15,782 nt of DNA from Flavobacteriales bacterium (GTDB lineage Bacteria > Bacteroidota > Bacteroidia > Flavobacteriales_D > Crocinitomicaceae): NCBI GenBank assembly GCA_947458985.1, contig CANHBA010000030.1, forward strand, positions 1-15,782. The letters run 5' to 3'. Positions 1-5,771 of this stretch are shown here, one piece after another. Position numbers and translations under genes: made by a program. The first letter of the stretch is position 1. The number at the start of each line of letters is the position of its first letter. The notes beneath the pieces are model-generated. The model had not been told where the DNA came from. It saw only the letters and a program-made list of their open reading frames with translations, and ran no database searches.

Positions 1-107
1 ACTCGGCCAATGAAGTTTACGCCGTACAAGCATTTCAAGAAGCATTTACCCGGATGTACACGATTGTCGACATGCGTTTTTTATGTACGTGCCATGCTTT
101 CCATGGT

Positions 108-929
108 TTATGGGTTTTGTCCGTCTCCTCCTTTTTGCATGGAGAGGATAAATTGAGTGGACTTAAAAACGGTAGTTCCTTCAATATATTCTGGAGATTG
201 AGAAAAAATTCGGGCAGCGGCAGAGTCTTGGCTGGTCAGGCAATCTGGACAAATGAACGAGTAAGAGCTCACGCCAAGCGTATCAAAAATATAGCGTGCC
301 TCTGACATAGTGAGGCCAATGAAGTTTTGCAAAGCAATTGGCTCGCCTTCGTCGTTTTGACCCACAATTAAAGTTACTACTGCCCCAATTGGCAAGCGGT
401 CTCCTTCTTTGATACGACGACCTTTATAACGTTGATCGAGGACCGAACCGTTGGCCTCGGCGGTTGGTTGGTACTGAATAATGAAACGCAAGCCGCGTTG
501 TTCTAGGATACTTTGGGCAAACTGAATTTGTTTGTGCAACAAACTAGGCATTTCGACAAGTTGATTTCTTTTAGACAATCGCAAACCAATGATACGACCA
601 GACTTCACGTACACTTGCGAAAGCGAAGTTGGTTCAACGAGCTGCTCTACAACAGTGCCTTCTGGTAGTTTTGGATCGTAGATGCTATCTAAGATTTGAT
701 ACGTTAGGTCGAGGTCTTCGATACGTTGCTTGGCTTTTTCGCCGGACAGGCCAACAAAATTGGGAACAGCGATTTTTTCGCCGTGATTGGTAGCAAAATC
801 TAAATAAAGTATGGTTGCAAATACCATGACGAGGTAGAACAAAATGACGAGTCCAAAATGCTTCCAGAAGTGTTTGGTCTTTACAAAAGGTATGATCAAC
901 CTAAGCGTACTTTTGATTTTATCCAACAT
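108..929 (-). CDS. Membrane-anchored PASTA-domain protein (three PASTA repeats, no kinase)
   Basis: The 273-residue product has a short basic cytoplasmic N-terminus, one membrane segment at about residues 25-43, and then only extracytoplasmic PASTA repeats at about 53-119, 125-190 and 198-264. Each repeat has the family pattern: a [VM]P..[IL]G or similar opening, a helix (for example GEKAKQRIEDL), and a closing PxGxxV or EGxxV turn. PASTA domains in other bacteria bind peptidoglycan fragments or beta-lactams and usually sit on Ser/Thr kinases or penicillin-binding proteins. Here no catalytic domain is present, so a cell-wall sensing or scaffold role is inference. It is the last gene of the minus-strand run, 30 bases after the LOG-family gene. 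The third repeat is the most divergent and contains two cysteines (CPDC, residues 227-230). The PASTA assignment is firm; the function is open. Confidence 0.88.
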   Translation of the reverse strand: MLDKIKSTLRLIIPFVKTKHFWKHFGLVILFYLVMVFATILYLDFATNHGEKIAVPNFVGLSGEKAKQRIEDLDLTYQILDSIYDPKLPEGTVVEQLVEPTSLSQVYVKSGRIIGLRLSKRNQLVEMPSLLHKQIQFAQSILEQRGLRFIIQYQPTAEANGSVLDQRYKGRRIKEGDRLPIGAVVTLIVGQNDEGEPIALQNFIGLTMSEARYIFDTLGVSSYSFICPDCLTSQDSAAARIFSQSPEYIEGTTVFKSTQFILSMQKGGDGQNP

Positions 930-959
930 AGTGTATCGGTAAGTGTGTTACAAAGATGC

Positions 960-1640
960 TTAGAAATTTGGAGAAAGCGCATGAGAACTAAAGAAGTCGT
1001 CGATAAACTGCAGCGCTTCATCGGAAGAATCAGTGATTTTGAACAACGACAAGTCAGATTCTGAAATGTATCCTTCTTTAAGTTGGACATTTCGAACCCA
1101 ATCAAAAAGGCCGCTCCAATAAGCTGTCCCTAACAAGACAATTGGTCTTTTAGCGATTTTTTTTGTTTGAACGAGGGTCATGGCTTCAAATAATTCGTCG
1201 AGGGTGCCAAAACCGCCAGGCATGATTACAAAGGCCTGTGAATACTTTACAAAAATTACTTTGCGCACAAAGAAATAATCAAACTCTAGGTAGTGGTCGC
1301 GGTCGATGTAAATGTTGTGAAACTGTTCAAAGGGTAAATCGATGTTCAAGCCAACTGAAACGCCGTCGCCTTGCTTAGCGCCTTTATTGCCAGCCTCCAT
1401 GATGCCTGGGCCACCTCCTGTAATGACGCCATAGCCTGCGCGCGCAAGTTTTTCGCCAATTTCAACAGCTTGCAAATAATGTGGGTGTTCTGGTTGGGTT
1501 CTTGCCGAACCAAAAATAGCGACGCAAGGCCCTGCTTTGGCCATTTTATCGTAGGCCTCTACAAATTCGGCCATGATTTTAAATATGGACCAGCTATCAT
1601 TGCTTTTGATTTCTGACCAATCTTTGCGCTGATTCTCCAT
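960..1640 (-). CDS. LOG family protein (TIGR00730-type Rossmann fold nucleotide phosphoribohydrolase-like)
   Basis: The 226-residue protein carries the two signature elements of the LOG (lonely guy) / lysine-decarboxylase-like family: GGGPGIMEAGNKGA at residues 75-88 and PGGFGTLDE at 141-149, with an Arg-Lys pair at 126-127 before them. In characterised members these residues form the nucleotide-binding and catalytic site that releases a base from a nucleoside 5'-monophosphate (cytokinin riboside 5'-monophosphate phosphoribohydrolase). Whether this bacterial copy makes cytokinin-like bases or cleaves ordinary AMP-type nucleotides cannot be read from sequence. The N-terminal 35 residues (rich in Trp, Lys and Glu) extend beyond the Rossmann core, as in the larger bacterial subgroup. 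It starts 6 bases after the cyclotransferase stop and lies 30 bases before the PASTA gene, so it is almost certainly cotranscribed with both. The product is expected to be cytoplasmic. Confidence 0.9.
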   Translation of the reverse strand: MENQRKDWSEIKSNDSWSIFKIMAEFVEAYDKMAKAGPCVAIFGSARTQPEHPHYLQAVEIGEKLARAGYGVITGGGPGIMEAGNKGAKQGDGVSVGLNIDLPFEQFHNIYIDRDHYLEFDYFFVRKVIFVKYSQAFVIMPGGFGTLDELFEAMTLVQTKKIAKRPIVLLGTAYWSGLFDWVRNVQLKEGYISESDLSLFKITDSSDEALQFIDDFFSSHALSPNF

Positions 1641-1646
1641 TGCGAA

Positions 1647-2726
1647 TTATTTTATAATACTGACTTCGAACATTTTTGGCCAGTATTTACCCGTCATGTA
1701 AATTTTACCAGACTGCGGGTTGTGGGCAATGCCGTTCAATACCTCACCACTACTCTTTCCTGCAGCAACTAAATTACCTGCGTCGATCAGTGCAATAACG
1801 CGCCCTAATACGGGCTCAATGACCGCCACAAAGTTGGTGGTATAAACATTGGCATAAATGAGGCCGTCTATGTATTCCAACTCATTGAGTTGTGGTAGCG
1901 GACCTTGGTCTGTATATACTTCAATTGTACGAAGCGCTTGAAAGGTGTTAGGGTCTCTGAAGGTGAGGCGTTCGGTTCCGTCTGACATAATGAGCTGCTT
2001 GCCATCGGTGCACAAGCCCCAGCCTTCGCCTGAATAACTCAGTTCTTTCTTCAATTGAAAAGTTTGAAGGTCGTAGACAAAACACTGCTGGTTTTTCCAG
2101 GTCAACTGATAAATTTGATCGTTGAGAATAGCGATGCCTTCTCCAAATTTGCTCGCATCTAGTTTTTGTTGAAAAGTGGTGCTGCCTTTTTGAAGTACCT
2201 CTCCTGTATTCATGTTGATTTTAGCAACCATAGAACTGCCGTCCTGATTGGGGTCACCGGTGGCTTCGTAAAGCTCCCCGTTCCAAAAAGTAAGGCCTTG
2301 CGTGTAATTTTTGGTGTTGTGCTGATAAGAAGTTCCCAATTTCAAAGACCATCTTTCGGGTTTGATATCAGATAAGATGCGCAAATTGCGCTGCTCTGTG
2401 TAGGTGTTGCCATTGGCGTCGGTCACTTGTAGGTCGAGCAGAAATGCGCCTGTTTTGAAATCCTTGGTATCGAGGAAATAGAGCTCTTTTTTCTTTGGTT
2501 TTTTGACCTCAAGCACTACAGAATCGGCAATTTTCAATACCAAGTTGCTGCAATTGGCTGTGACCTTAATTGGAACTGGAATGGTTTTTCCGTAGGTAGT
2601 TGCTAAGTTTTCTTTGAAACCAAATGTGGCAGCTTGGCTGCTTTCGGCTGTTGAAGAACTGATAAACGGCGCTAAAAAGCCAGCGAGCAGGCCAAGCACC
2701 AAAACCCAAATAATTATTTTTTTCAT
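1647..2726 (-). CDS. Glutaminyl-peptide cyclotransferase (glutamine cyclotransferase, beta-propeller type)
   Basis: The protein converts N-terminal glutamine of peptides or proteins to pyroglutamate. It belongs to the plant/bacterial five-bladed beta-propeller family, not the zinc-dependent animal one. Counting from the chosen start (359 residues), a signal or anchor segment is at about 3-24, an Ig-like Bacteroidota-type N-terminal domain at about 35-118, and the propeller follows. Family motifs are YTQGL (141-145), EGWGL with MSDGT after it (from 234), NELE (281-284), VLNGIA (about 329-334) and TGKYWPKMFEV (345-355). I chose the ATG at 2726 because it begins a typical signal peptide (MKKIIIWVLVLGLL) and overlaps the upstream stop as ATGA. 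An in-frame start at 2834 would add 36 residues that merely read through the preceding gene. No lipobox cysteine is seen, so a periplasmic or inner-membrane-anchored enzyme is likely. Its substrates are unknown. Confidence 0.9.
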   Translation of the reverse strand: MKKIIIWVLVLGLLAGFLAPFISSSTAESSQAATFGFKENLATTYGKTIPVPIKVTANCSNLVLKIADSVVLEVKKPKKKELYFLDTKDFKTGAFLLDLQVTDANGNTYTEQRNLRILSDIKPERWSLKLGTSYQHNTKNYTQGLTFWNGELYEATGDPNQDGSSMVAKINMNTGEVLQKGSTTFQQKLDASKFGEGIAILNDQIYQLTWKNQQCFVYDLQTFQLKKELSYSGEGWGLCTDGKQLIMSDGTERLTFRDPNTFQALRTIEVYTDQGPLPQLNELEYIDGLIYANVYTTNFVAVIEPVLGRVIALIDAGNLVAAGKSSGEVLNGIAHNPQSGKIYMTGKYWPKMFEVSIIK

Positions 2727-3064
2727 TTGTTGAGCATCAAGGATTGAATAGATTTTGCATCGATAGAGCCATGGCTTTCTGCGTAGATAACTTTGCTTTT
2801 GTCGATGACAATGCATTGTGGCGACTCGTGCCAAACTTGTGCTTCAGAAGCAACGAGGTTAGAAACCTCTCTGAAAGCAATTAAATCGAGCATCCAACAG
2901 GTAATGTCAGATTTTTGAAAGAGCTCGCTGCCTTCAAAACGGCTCAGGATCATGGAAGAAATGGAACAGCGCGTGCTGTGTTTGAAAATCAATTGCGGAC
3001 TAACTTGCGATGCCGCAAGGATTTCTTGCCACTGGGCTTCTGACTCAAAGGCTAACCAACTCAT
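2723..3064 (-). CDS. ytxJ: Monothiol bacilliredoxin of the BrxC/YtxJ family
   Basis: This 113-residue thioredoxin-fold protein matches the YtxJ/BrxC (DUF2847) family in length and motifs: KHSTRCSIS at residues 28-36 with the presumed active Cys33 in a TxCxxS-type context, the DLIAFREVSN helix (60-69) and the HESPQ strand (79-83) that precedes the cis-proline region. In Firmicutes, BrxC removes bacillithiol from mixed disulfides on proteins. The inferred role here is de-bacillithiolation or a similar cytoplasmic thiol exchange, which presumes the organism makes bacillithiol or a related thiol. The start ATG overlaps the pheS stop (ATGA at 3061-3064), and the stop overlaps the cyclotransferase start (ATGA at 2723-2726), so it is translationally coupled on both sides. 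Two further cysteines (56 and 84) are present. The family call is confident and the substrate is not. Confidence 0.82.
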   Translation of the reverse strand: MSWLAFESEAQWQEILAASQVSPQLIFKHSTRCSISSMILSRFEGSELFQKSDITCWMLDLIAFREVSNLVASEAQVWHESPQCIVIDKSKVIYAESHGSIDAKSIQSLMLNK

Positions 3065-4080
3065 GCCATACCAGGTTTAAATTGACGTAAAAAACGCGCG
3101 TCGTTTTCTGAATACAAGCGCAAATCGGTGACGCGGTATTTGAGCTGAGCAATGCGCTCCACACCCATACCGAACGCAAACCCAGAATAGGTTTTTGAAT
3201 CGATGCCGCAAGCTTCTAGTACATTCGGATCTACCATTCCGCAACCCATGATTTCAAGCCAACCGGTGTATTTGCATACATTGCAGCCTTTTGCAGCACA
3301 CAACGAGCAAGAGACATCGACCTCTGCACTGGGTTCGGTAAATGGAAAATAAGACGGGCGCATTCTAATTTGGGTTTGGGGACCAAACAGGGCTTGCGCA
3401 AAATAAAGTAACGTTTGTTTGAGGTCGGCAAAAGAGACATCTTTATCGATATATAAACCCTCGACCTGATGAAAAAAGCAATGAGCCCGTGCAGAGATGG
3501 CTTCGTTTCTGTATACGCGGCCTGGAGAAATCGTACGAATTGGAGGCGCTTGGTTTTCCATTACACGCACCTGAACGCTGCTCGTGTGCGTGCGCAGTGC
3601 GATTTCTTCTTCACCTTTCTGAATAAAGAAGGTGTCTTGCATGTCGCGGGCTGGGTGCTCTGGCGGAAAATTCAACGCGCTGAAATTATGCCAGTCGTCT
3701 TCGATCTCTGGACCTTCTGAAACTACAAAGCCAATGCGATTGAAAATTTCGATGATTTCCCGACGGATCAAAGAAAGCGGGTGATGCGCCCCTACTTGAG
3801 GGTCGCCAGCAGGACGCGTGAGGTCTTCTTCTGGGCCAACGCTTTGTGTTTGGGTCAGCGCCGCTTTTGCCTCGTGGTAAAGTTGTTCGGCGCGTTCCTT
3901 TAAAGCATTGACTTGCTGACCATAAGCGCGCTTTTGATCGTTCGGGATGTCTTTAATGGCCGCATACAAATCTTTAAGGACATTTTTAGAGCCTAAAAAC
4001 CGGATTCGGAATTGTTCAAGTGTTTGTTCGTCCGGAAGCTGGACACTACTTAATTCGAGCGATAAATCTTCAATATTCAT
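3061..4080 (-). CDS. pheS: Phenylalanine--tRNA ligase alpha subunit
   Basis: PheS is the catalytic class II synthetase subunit that, as an (alpha-beta)2 enzyme with PheT, charges tRNA-Phe in the cytoplasm. The 339-residue length is normal. An N-terminal coiled-coil arm (about 1-85) includes RFLGSK at 27-32. The catalytic core has HPARDMQDTFF (142-152), LRTHTSSVQ (162-170), motif 2 with GRVYRNE (187-193) and FHQVEG (203-208), the TEPSAEVDVSC stretch (248-258), a CxxC-x4-CxxC cluster at 258-269 as in many bacterial PheS, WLEIMGCGMVDPNVL (274-288), and motif 3 GFAFGMGVERIAQLKY (300-315). No pheT adjoins it; upstream is a divergent lipoprotein gene. It is the first gene of the five-gene minus-strand run and its TGA overlaps the next start. 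An A-rich tract precedes the ATG and no AGGAGG is present. Confidence 0.97.
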   Translation of the reverse strand: MNIEDLSLELSSVQLPDEQTLEQFRIRFLGSKNVLKDLYAAIKDIPNDQKRAYGQQVNALKERAEQLYHEAKAALTQTQSVGPEEDLTRPAGDPQVGAHHPLSLIRREIIEIFNRIGFVVSEGPEIEDDWHNFSALNFPPEHPARDMQDTFFIQKGEEEIALRTHTSSVQVRVMENQAPPIRTISPGRVYRNEAISARAHCFFHQVEGLYIDKDVSFADLKQTLLYFAQALFGPQTQIRMRPSYFPFTEPSAEVDVSCSLCAAKGCNVCKYTGWLEIMGCGMVDPNVLEACGIDSKTYSGFAFGMGVERIAQLKYRVTDLRLYSENDARFLRQFKPGMA

Positions 4081-4117
4081 TTTTAAGCGGTTCTGTTGTA
4101 ACCTTTTGACCCTTCTA

Positions 4118-4130
4118 GTTGTTTAACAAC
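4118..4130. promoter_or_regulatory. Palindrome GTTGTT-T-AACAAC in the pheS/lipoprotein divergent region
   Basis: A perfect inverted repeat with 6-base arms and a single central T lies between the divergent starts of pheS (4080) and the first lipoprotein gene (4139). A further partial half-site, GTTGTAAC, lies at 4095-4102, 23 bases away. It could be a binding site for a dimeric regulator or chance. No convincing TAnnTTTG element was found in this region for either gene. Confidence 0.3.
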
Positions 4131-4138
4131 GAAAAATC

Positions 4139-4543
4139 ATGGTATTCATGCAAATGTACGAGAAAAAAAAGCTGCATCATATCGCCATCATCGCATTTAT
4201 ATCGATGATTTCAATGGTGTTTTTTTTAGTTTCGTGTAAAGAAACCCCACCCACAACATTAGAAGTTACAGTAGTCAATACCAACGGAACAGTCATTTCT
4301 GAGGCAAAAGTTTGGTTGGTAGCCGAACCTACAGACACCGCTCACAATGCTATTGCAGTGCAAGACAGCGCATTTACCGATGCAAGCGGCAAAGCAAAAT
4401 TTGACCTTAGTTCGTTTTACAAACCTGGGCAAATTGGCGTCATGCAAATTAAGGTCAAAGGCTTCTATTTTGGGCTCACCGGCGAGGCACTTGCAGAAAT
4501 TACGGAGCAAGAACGCAATCAAGTCTTACTACAAATACAATAA
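4139..4543 (+). CDS. Small lipoprotein, paralogue 1 of a tandem trio; function unknown
   Basis: I do not recognise a named family. The 134-residue product has a basic N-terminus, a hydrophobic segment and a lipobox ending in LVSC, with the lipidated cysteine at residue 33. The mature part is a single compact, strand-rich domain of about 100 residues, alternating hydrophobic strands (LEVTVVN, EAKVWLV, MQIKVKG, QVLLQI) around the shared core DSAFTDASGKAKF at 76-88. This pattern resembles the carboxypeptidase-regulatory/transthyretin or bacterial Ig-like fold. Membrane attachment follows from the lipobox; which membrane is not decided. Possible starts are ATGs at 4139, 4148 and 4154. I kept 4139 because it has the A-rich upstream context typical of this phylum, though 4154 gives a more usual signal peptide beginning MYEKKK. 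A small hairpin with a T-tract follows the stop. Confidence 0.75.
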   Translation: MVFMQMYEKKKLHHIAIIAFISMISMVFFLVSCKETPPTTLEVTVVNTNGTVISEAKVWLVAEPTDTAHNAIAVQDSAFTDASGKAKFDLSSFYKPGQIGVMQIKVKGFYFGLTGEALAEITEQERNQVLLQIQ

Positions 4544-4546
4544 ACC

Positions 4547-4563
4547 CTTCACGTTGAAGTTTT
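4547..4563 (+). terminator. Possible weak intrinsic terminator after lipoprotein 1
   Basis: CTTCA-CGT-TGAAG forms a 5-bp stem with a 3-base loop, followed immediately by TTTT and A/T-rich sequence. It begins 4 bases after the stop codon. The stem is short, so termination may be partial. It lies just before a separate promoter-like element for the second lipoprotein. Confidence 0.4.
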
Positions 4564-4591
4564 AAAATTCAAAAATTAAAATGTAAATTTG
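4560..4591 (+). promoter_or_regulatory. Bacteroidota-type promoter for lipoproteins 2 and 3
   Basis: TAAATTTG at 4584-4591 is a perfect match to the Bacteroidota -7 consensus TAnnTTTG. A TTTT at 4560-4563 sits 20 bases upstream, in place of the -33 TTTG. Transcription would begin roughly 5-8 bases after 4591, which places the ATG at 4607 a few bases from the 5' end and excludes a TTG start at 4589. Confidence 0.5.
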
Positions 4592-4606
4592 AGACATTCA
4601 AAACCT

Positions 4607-4978
4607 ATGAAAACTATACTAACCAGCTTTTTCGCACTTTCACTGCTCTTTATTTTGGGCGGTTGTGAGCCCAAAGACCCTGCCATTATTAAGGTTTTTG
4701 TCCGATCTTCTTCTAATCAGCTCATCGACGGCGCTAAGGTCATTATTATCGGTGACCAACAATCTACGCCAGCTACCTTAGCTTACGTAGATACCACCTA
4801 CACCAACTCTTCTGGTTTTACTTCCTTCGACATGGATCCGTACTTCTCTGTTGCGGGTGAAGCCAACAAAACTGGCTACTTTGACATCATCGTCAAGTAC
4901 AACAACAAAACAGCATATGGTTATACCCGTGCCAAAGTGCACACAACTGCTGTTGAAACCATTTACCTACCCAACTAA
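4607..4978 (+). CDS. Small lipoprotein, paralogue 2 of a tandem trio; function unknown
   Basis: The 123-residue product has a clear lipoprotein signal, MKTILTSFFALSLLFILGGC, with the lipobox LGGC and lipidated Cys20. The mature domain lines up with its two neighbours from end to end: a first strand IIKVFV, a GAKVIII strand, the core DTTYTNSSGFTSF at residues 62-74, then FDIIVK and a closing TIYLPN strand. No catalytic residues are evident, and the likely fold (inferred) is a transthyretin- or Ig-like beta-sandwich. The ATG at 4607 is chosen because it starts the signal peptide and lies 15 bases after a TAAATTTG promoter element. An upstream in-frame TTG at 4589 falls inside that element. The next paralogue starts 5 bases after this stop, so the two are very likely cotranscribed. 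Confidence 0.8.
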   Translation: MKTILTSFFALSLLFILGGCEPKDPAIIKVFVRSSSNQLIDGAKVIIIGDQQSTPATLAYVDTTYTNSSGFTSFDMDPYFSVAGEANKTGYFDIIVKYNNKTAYGYTRAKVHTTAVETIYLPN

Positions 4979-4983
4979 ACACC

Positions 4984-5352
4984 ATGAAAAAGATCCTTCT
5001 CATCGCATTGGCTGCTACTTCACTTGTTTCGTTAAGTTCTTGCCGTAAAAAAATGGATACGATTGCACATATTTATGTGAAAGACGAGACCAACGCAAGT
5101 GTATCAAACGCCATGGTTGTATTGTACGGAACCAACACACAACAAACGCCTCAGCAAGTTGCTGTCTACGACACCGCCTACACCAATGTAAACGGTTTGG
5201 CAACGTTCAACTACAACGAACTCTATCAGCTCGGACAAGCAGGTGTTGCTGTATTAGACATCAAAGCTCAAAAAGGCAACAAAGTTGGGCAAGGCATCAT
5301 CAAAATTGAAGCTGAAAAAGTCAACGAAGAAACCGTTTACATCCAGCCTTAA
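4984..5352 (+). CDS. Small lipoprotein, paralogue 3 of a tandem trio; function unknown
   Basis: The 122-residue product begins with the signal MKKILLIALAATSLVSLSSC (lipobox LSSC, lipidated Cys20). The mature single domain shares its layout with the two preceding genes: strand AHIYVKD, strand AMVVLYG, the core DTAYTNVNGLATF at 63-75, strand VLDIKAQ and a final ETVYIQP strand that matches ETIYLPN of paralogue 2. The D-T-[AT]-Y-T-N core and the 12-14-residue spacing after it make common descent by tandem duplication the simplest reading. It lies 5 bases downstream of paralogue 2 and ends 6 bases before the stop of a convergent small gene. I do not know the function; periplasmic binding, outer-membrane stabilisation or a role as partner of a surface complex are all possible. 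Confidence 0.8.
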   Translation: MKKILLIALAATSLVSLSSCRKKMDTIAHIYVKDETNASVSNAMVVLYGTNTQQTPQQVAVYDTAYTNVNGLATFNYNELYQLGQAGVAVLDIKAQKGNKVGQGIIKIEAEKVNEETVYIQP

Positions 5353-5358
5353 TTCAGC

Positions 5359-5670
5359 CTACGCTACAATTTTCTTGACCGAACTTTGATTGGTACCTAA
5401 GATATCCTCTAGGTTCAAATAGCATTGTGTGCTTTCAGGAAAACTGATTTCGTATTCGGTAATAAATCCTAATTCGTAACGACACATATACTCGCTCGCT
5501 TCTATTCCTGCTAATTTTTGCAGTTTGGAAATGACTCCATTGAGCTCCGACATCTTAATGAGCAACTTAGACTCATAAGTTAAGATGTCTTCTTGCATGC
5601 GGCCAACTAACGTGACCTCCGCATCTTGATTGTTAAACCAAATGTGTTGAATAGCAAATCTTTTGTTCAT
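5359..5670 (-). CDS. Small conserved-looking protein of unknown function (103 aa)
   Basis: I do not recognise this family. From the ATG at 5670 the product is 103 residues, with no signal peptide or membrane segment. It begins MNKRFAIQHIWFNNQDAEVT, has a central helix-like stretch (LLIKMSELNGVISKLQKLAG) and ends with a strand-rich part (ITEYEISF, QCYLNLEDIL). Two cysteines are present. The composition and the clean frame look like a real gene. An upstream in-frame ATG at 5718 exists, but a CAACTTTG element (one mismatch to TAnnTTTG) at 5698-5691 would place transcription start inside that extension, so 5670 is preferred. It is convergent with the lipoprotein trio (6 bases between stops) and divergent from tatC, with a repeat-rich control region between. 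Confidence 0.6.
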   Translation of the reverse strand: MNKRFAIQHIWFNNQDAEVTLVGRMQEDILTYESKLLIKMSELNGVISKLQKLAGIEASEYMCRYELGFITEYEISFPESTQCYLNLEDILGTNQSSVKKIVA

Positions 5671-5709
5671 GGCGTTTTGTTTTGATGATACAAAGTTGCA
5701 ATACATGAT

Positions 5710-5769
5710 CGTAAACAATTTACGTTCTTCTTTTCATCCTGTTTTACGGAATAAATCGCTAATTTTACG
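5710..5769. promoter_or_regulatory. Cluster of four TTTACG half-sites upstream of tatC
   Basis: CGTAAA-CAA-TTTACG at 5710-5724 is a perfect inverted repeat. Two further direct copies of TTTACG follow at 5743-5748 and 5764-5769, each within TTTTACGG. The centre of the palindrome contains a TTG that could serve as the -33 element of the leftward gene, and the last copy ends 2 bases before the tatC ATG. Binding by a regulator is inferred from the repetition. Confidence 0.45.
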
Positions 5770-5771
5770 GC

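Noticed and set aside
1..33. Minus-strand frame beginning MLVRRKLHWPS that runs off the left edge
   Set aside because: Only 11 codons are visible, they match nothing known, and the plus-strand frame over the same bases looks more like protein.
127..132. AGGAGG on the minus strand, a perfect Shine-Dalgarno-like sequence
   Set aside because: It lies inside the PASTA gene encoding Gly-Gly, the next ATG is over 20 bases away, and the frame there closes after a few codons. Genes in this window do not use such sites.
896..1105. Minus-strand 69-codon frame overlapping the end of the LOG gene and the start of the PASTA gene
   Set aside because: It is out of frame with two well supported genes and its translation shows no family features.
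2727..2834. A 36-residue N-terminal extension of the glutamine cyclotransferase
   Set aside because: It is the bacilliredoxin gene read in another frame; the ATG at 2726 begins a proper signal peptide and forms an ATGA overlap.
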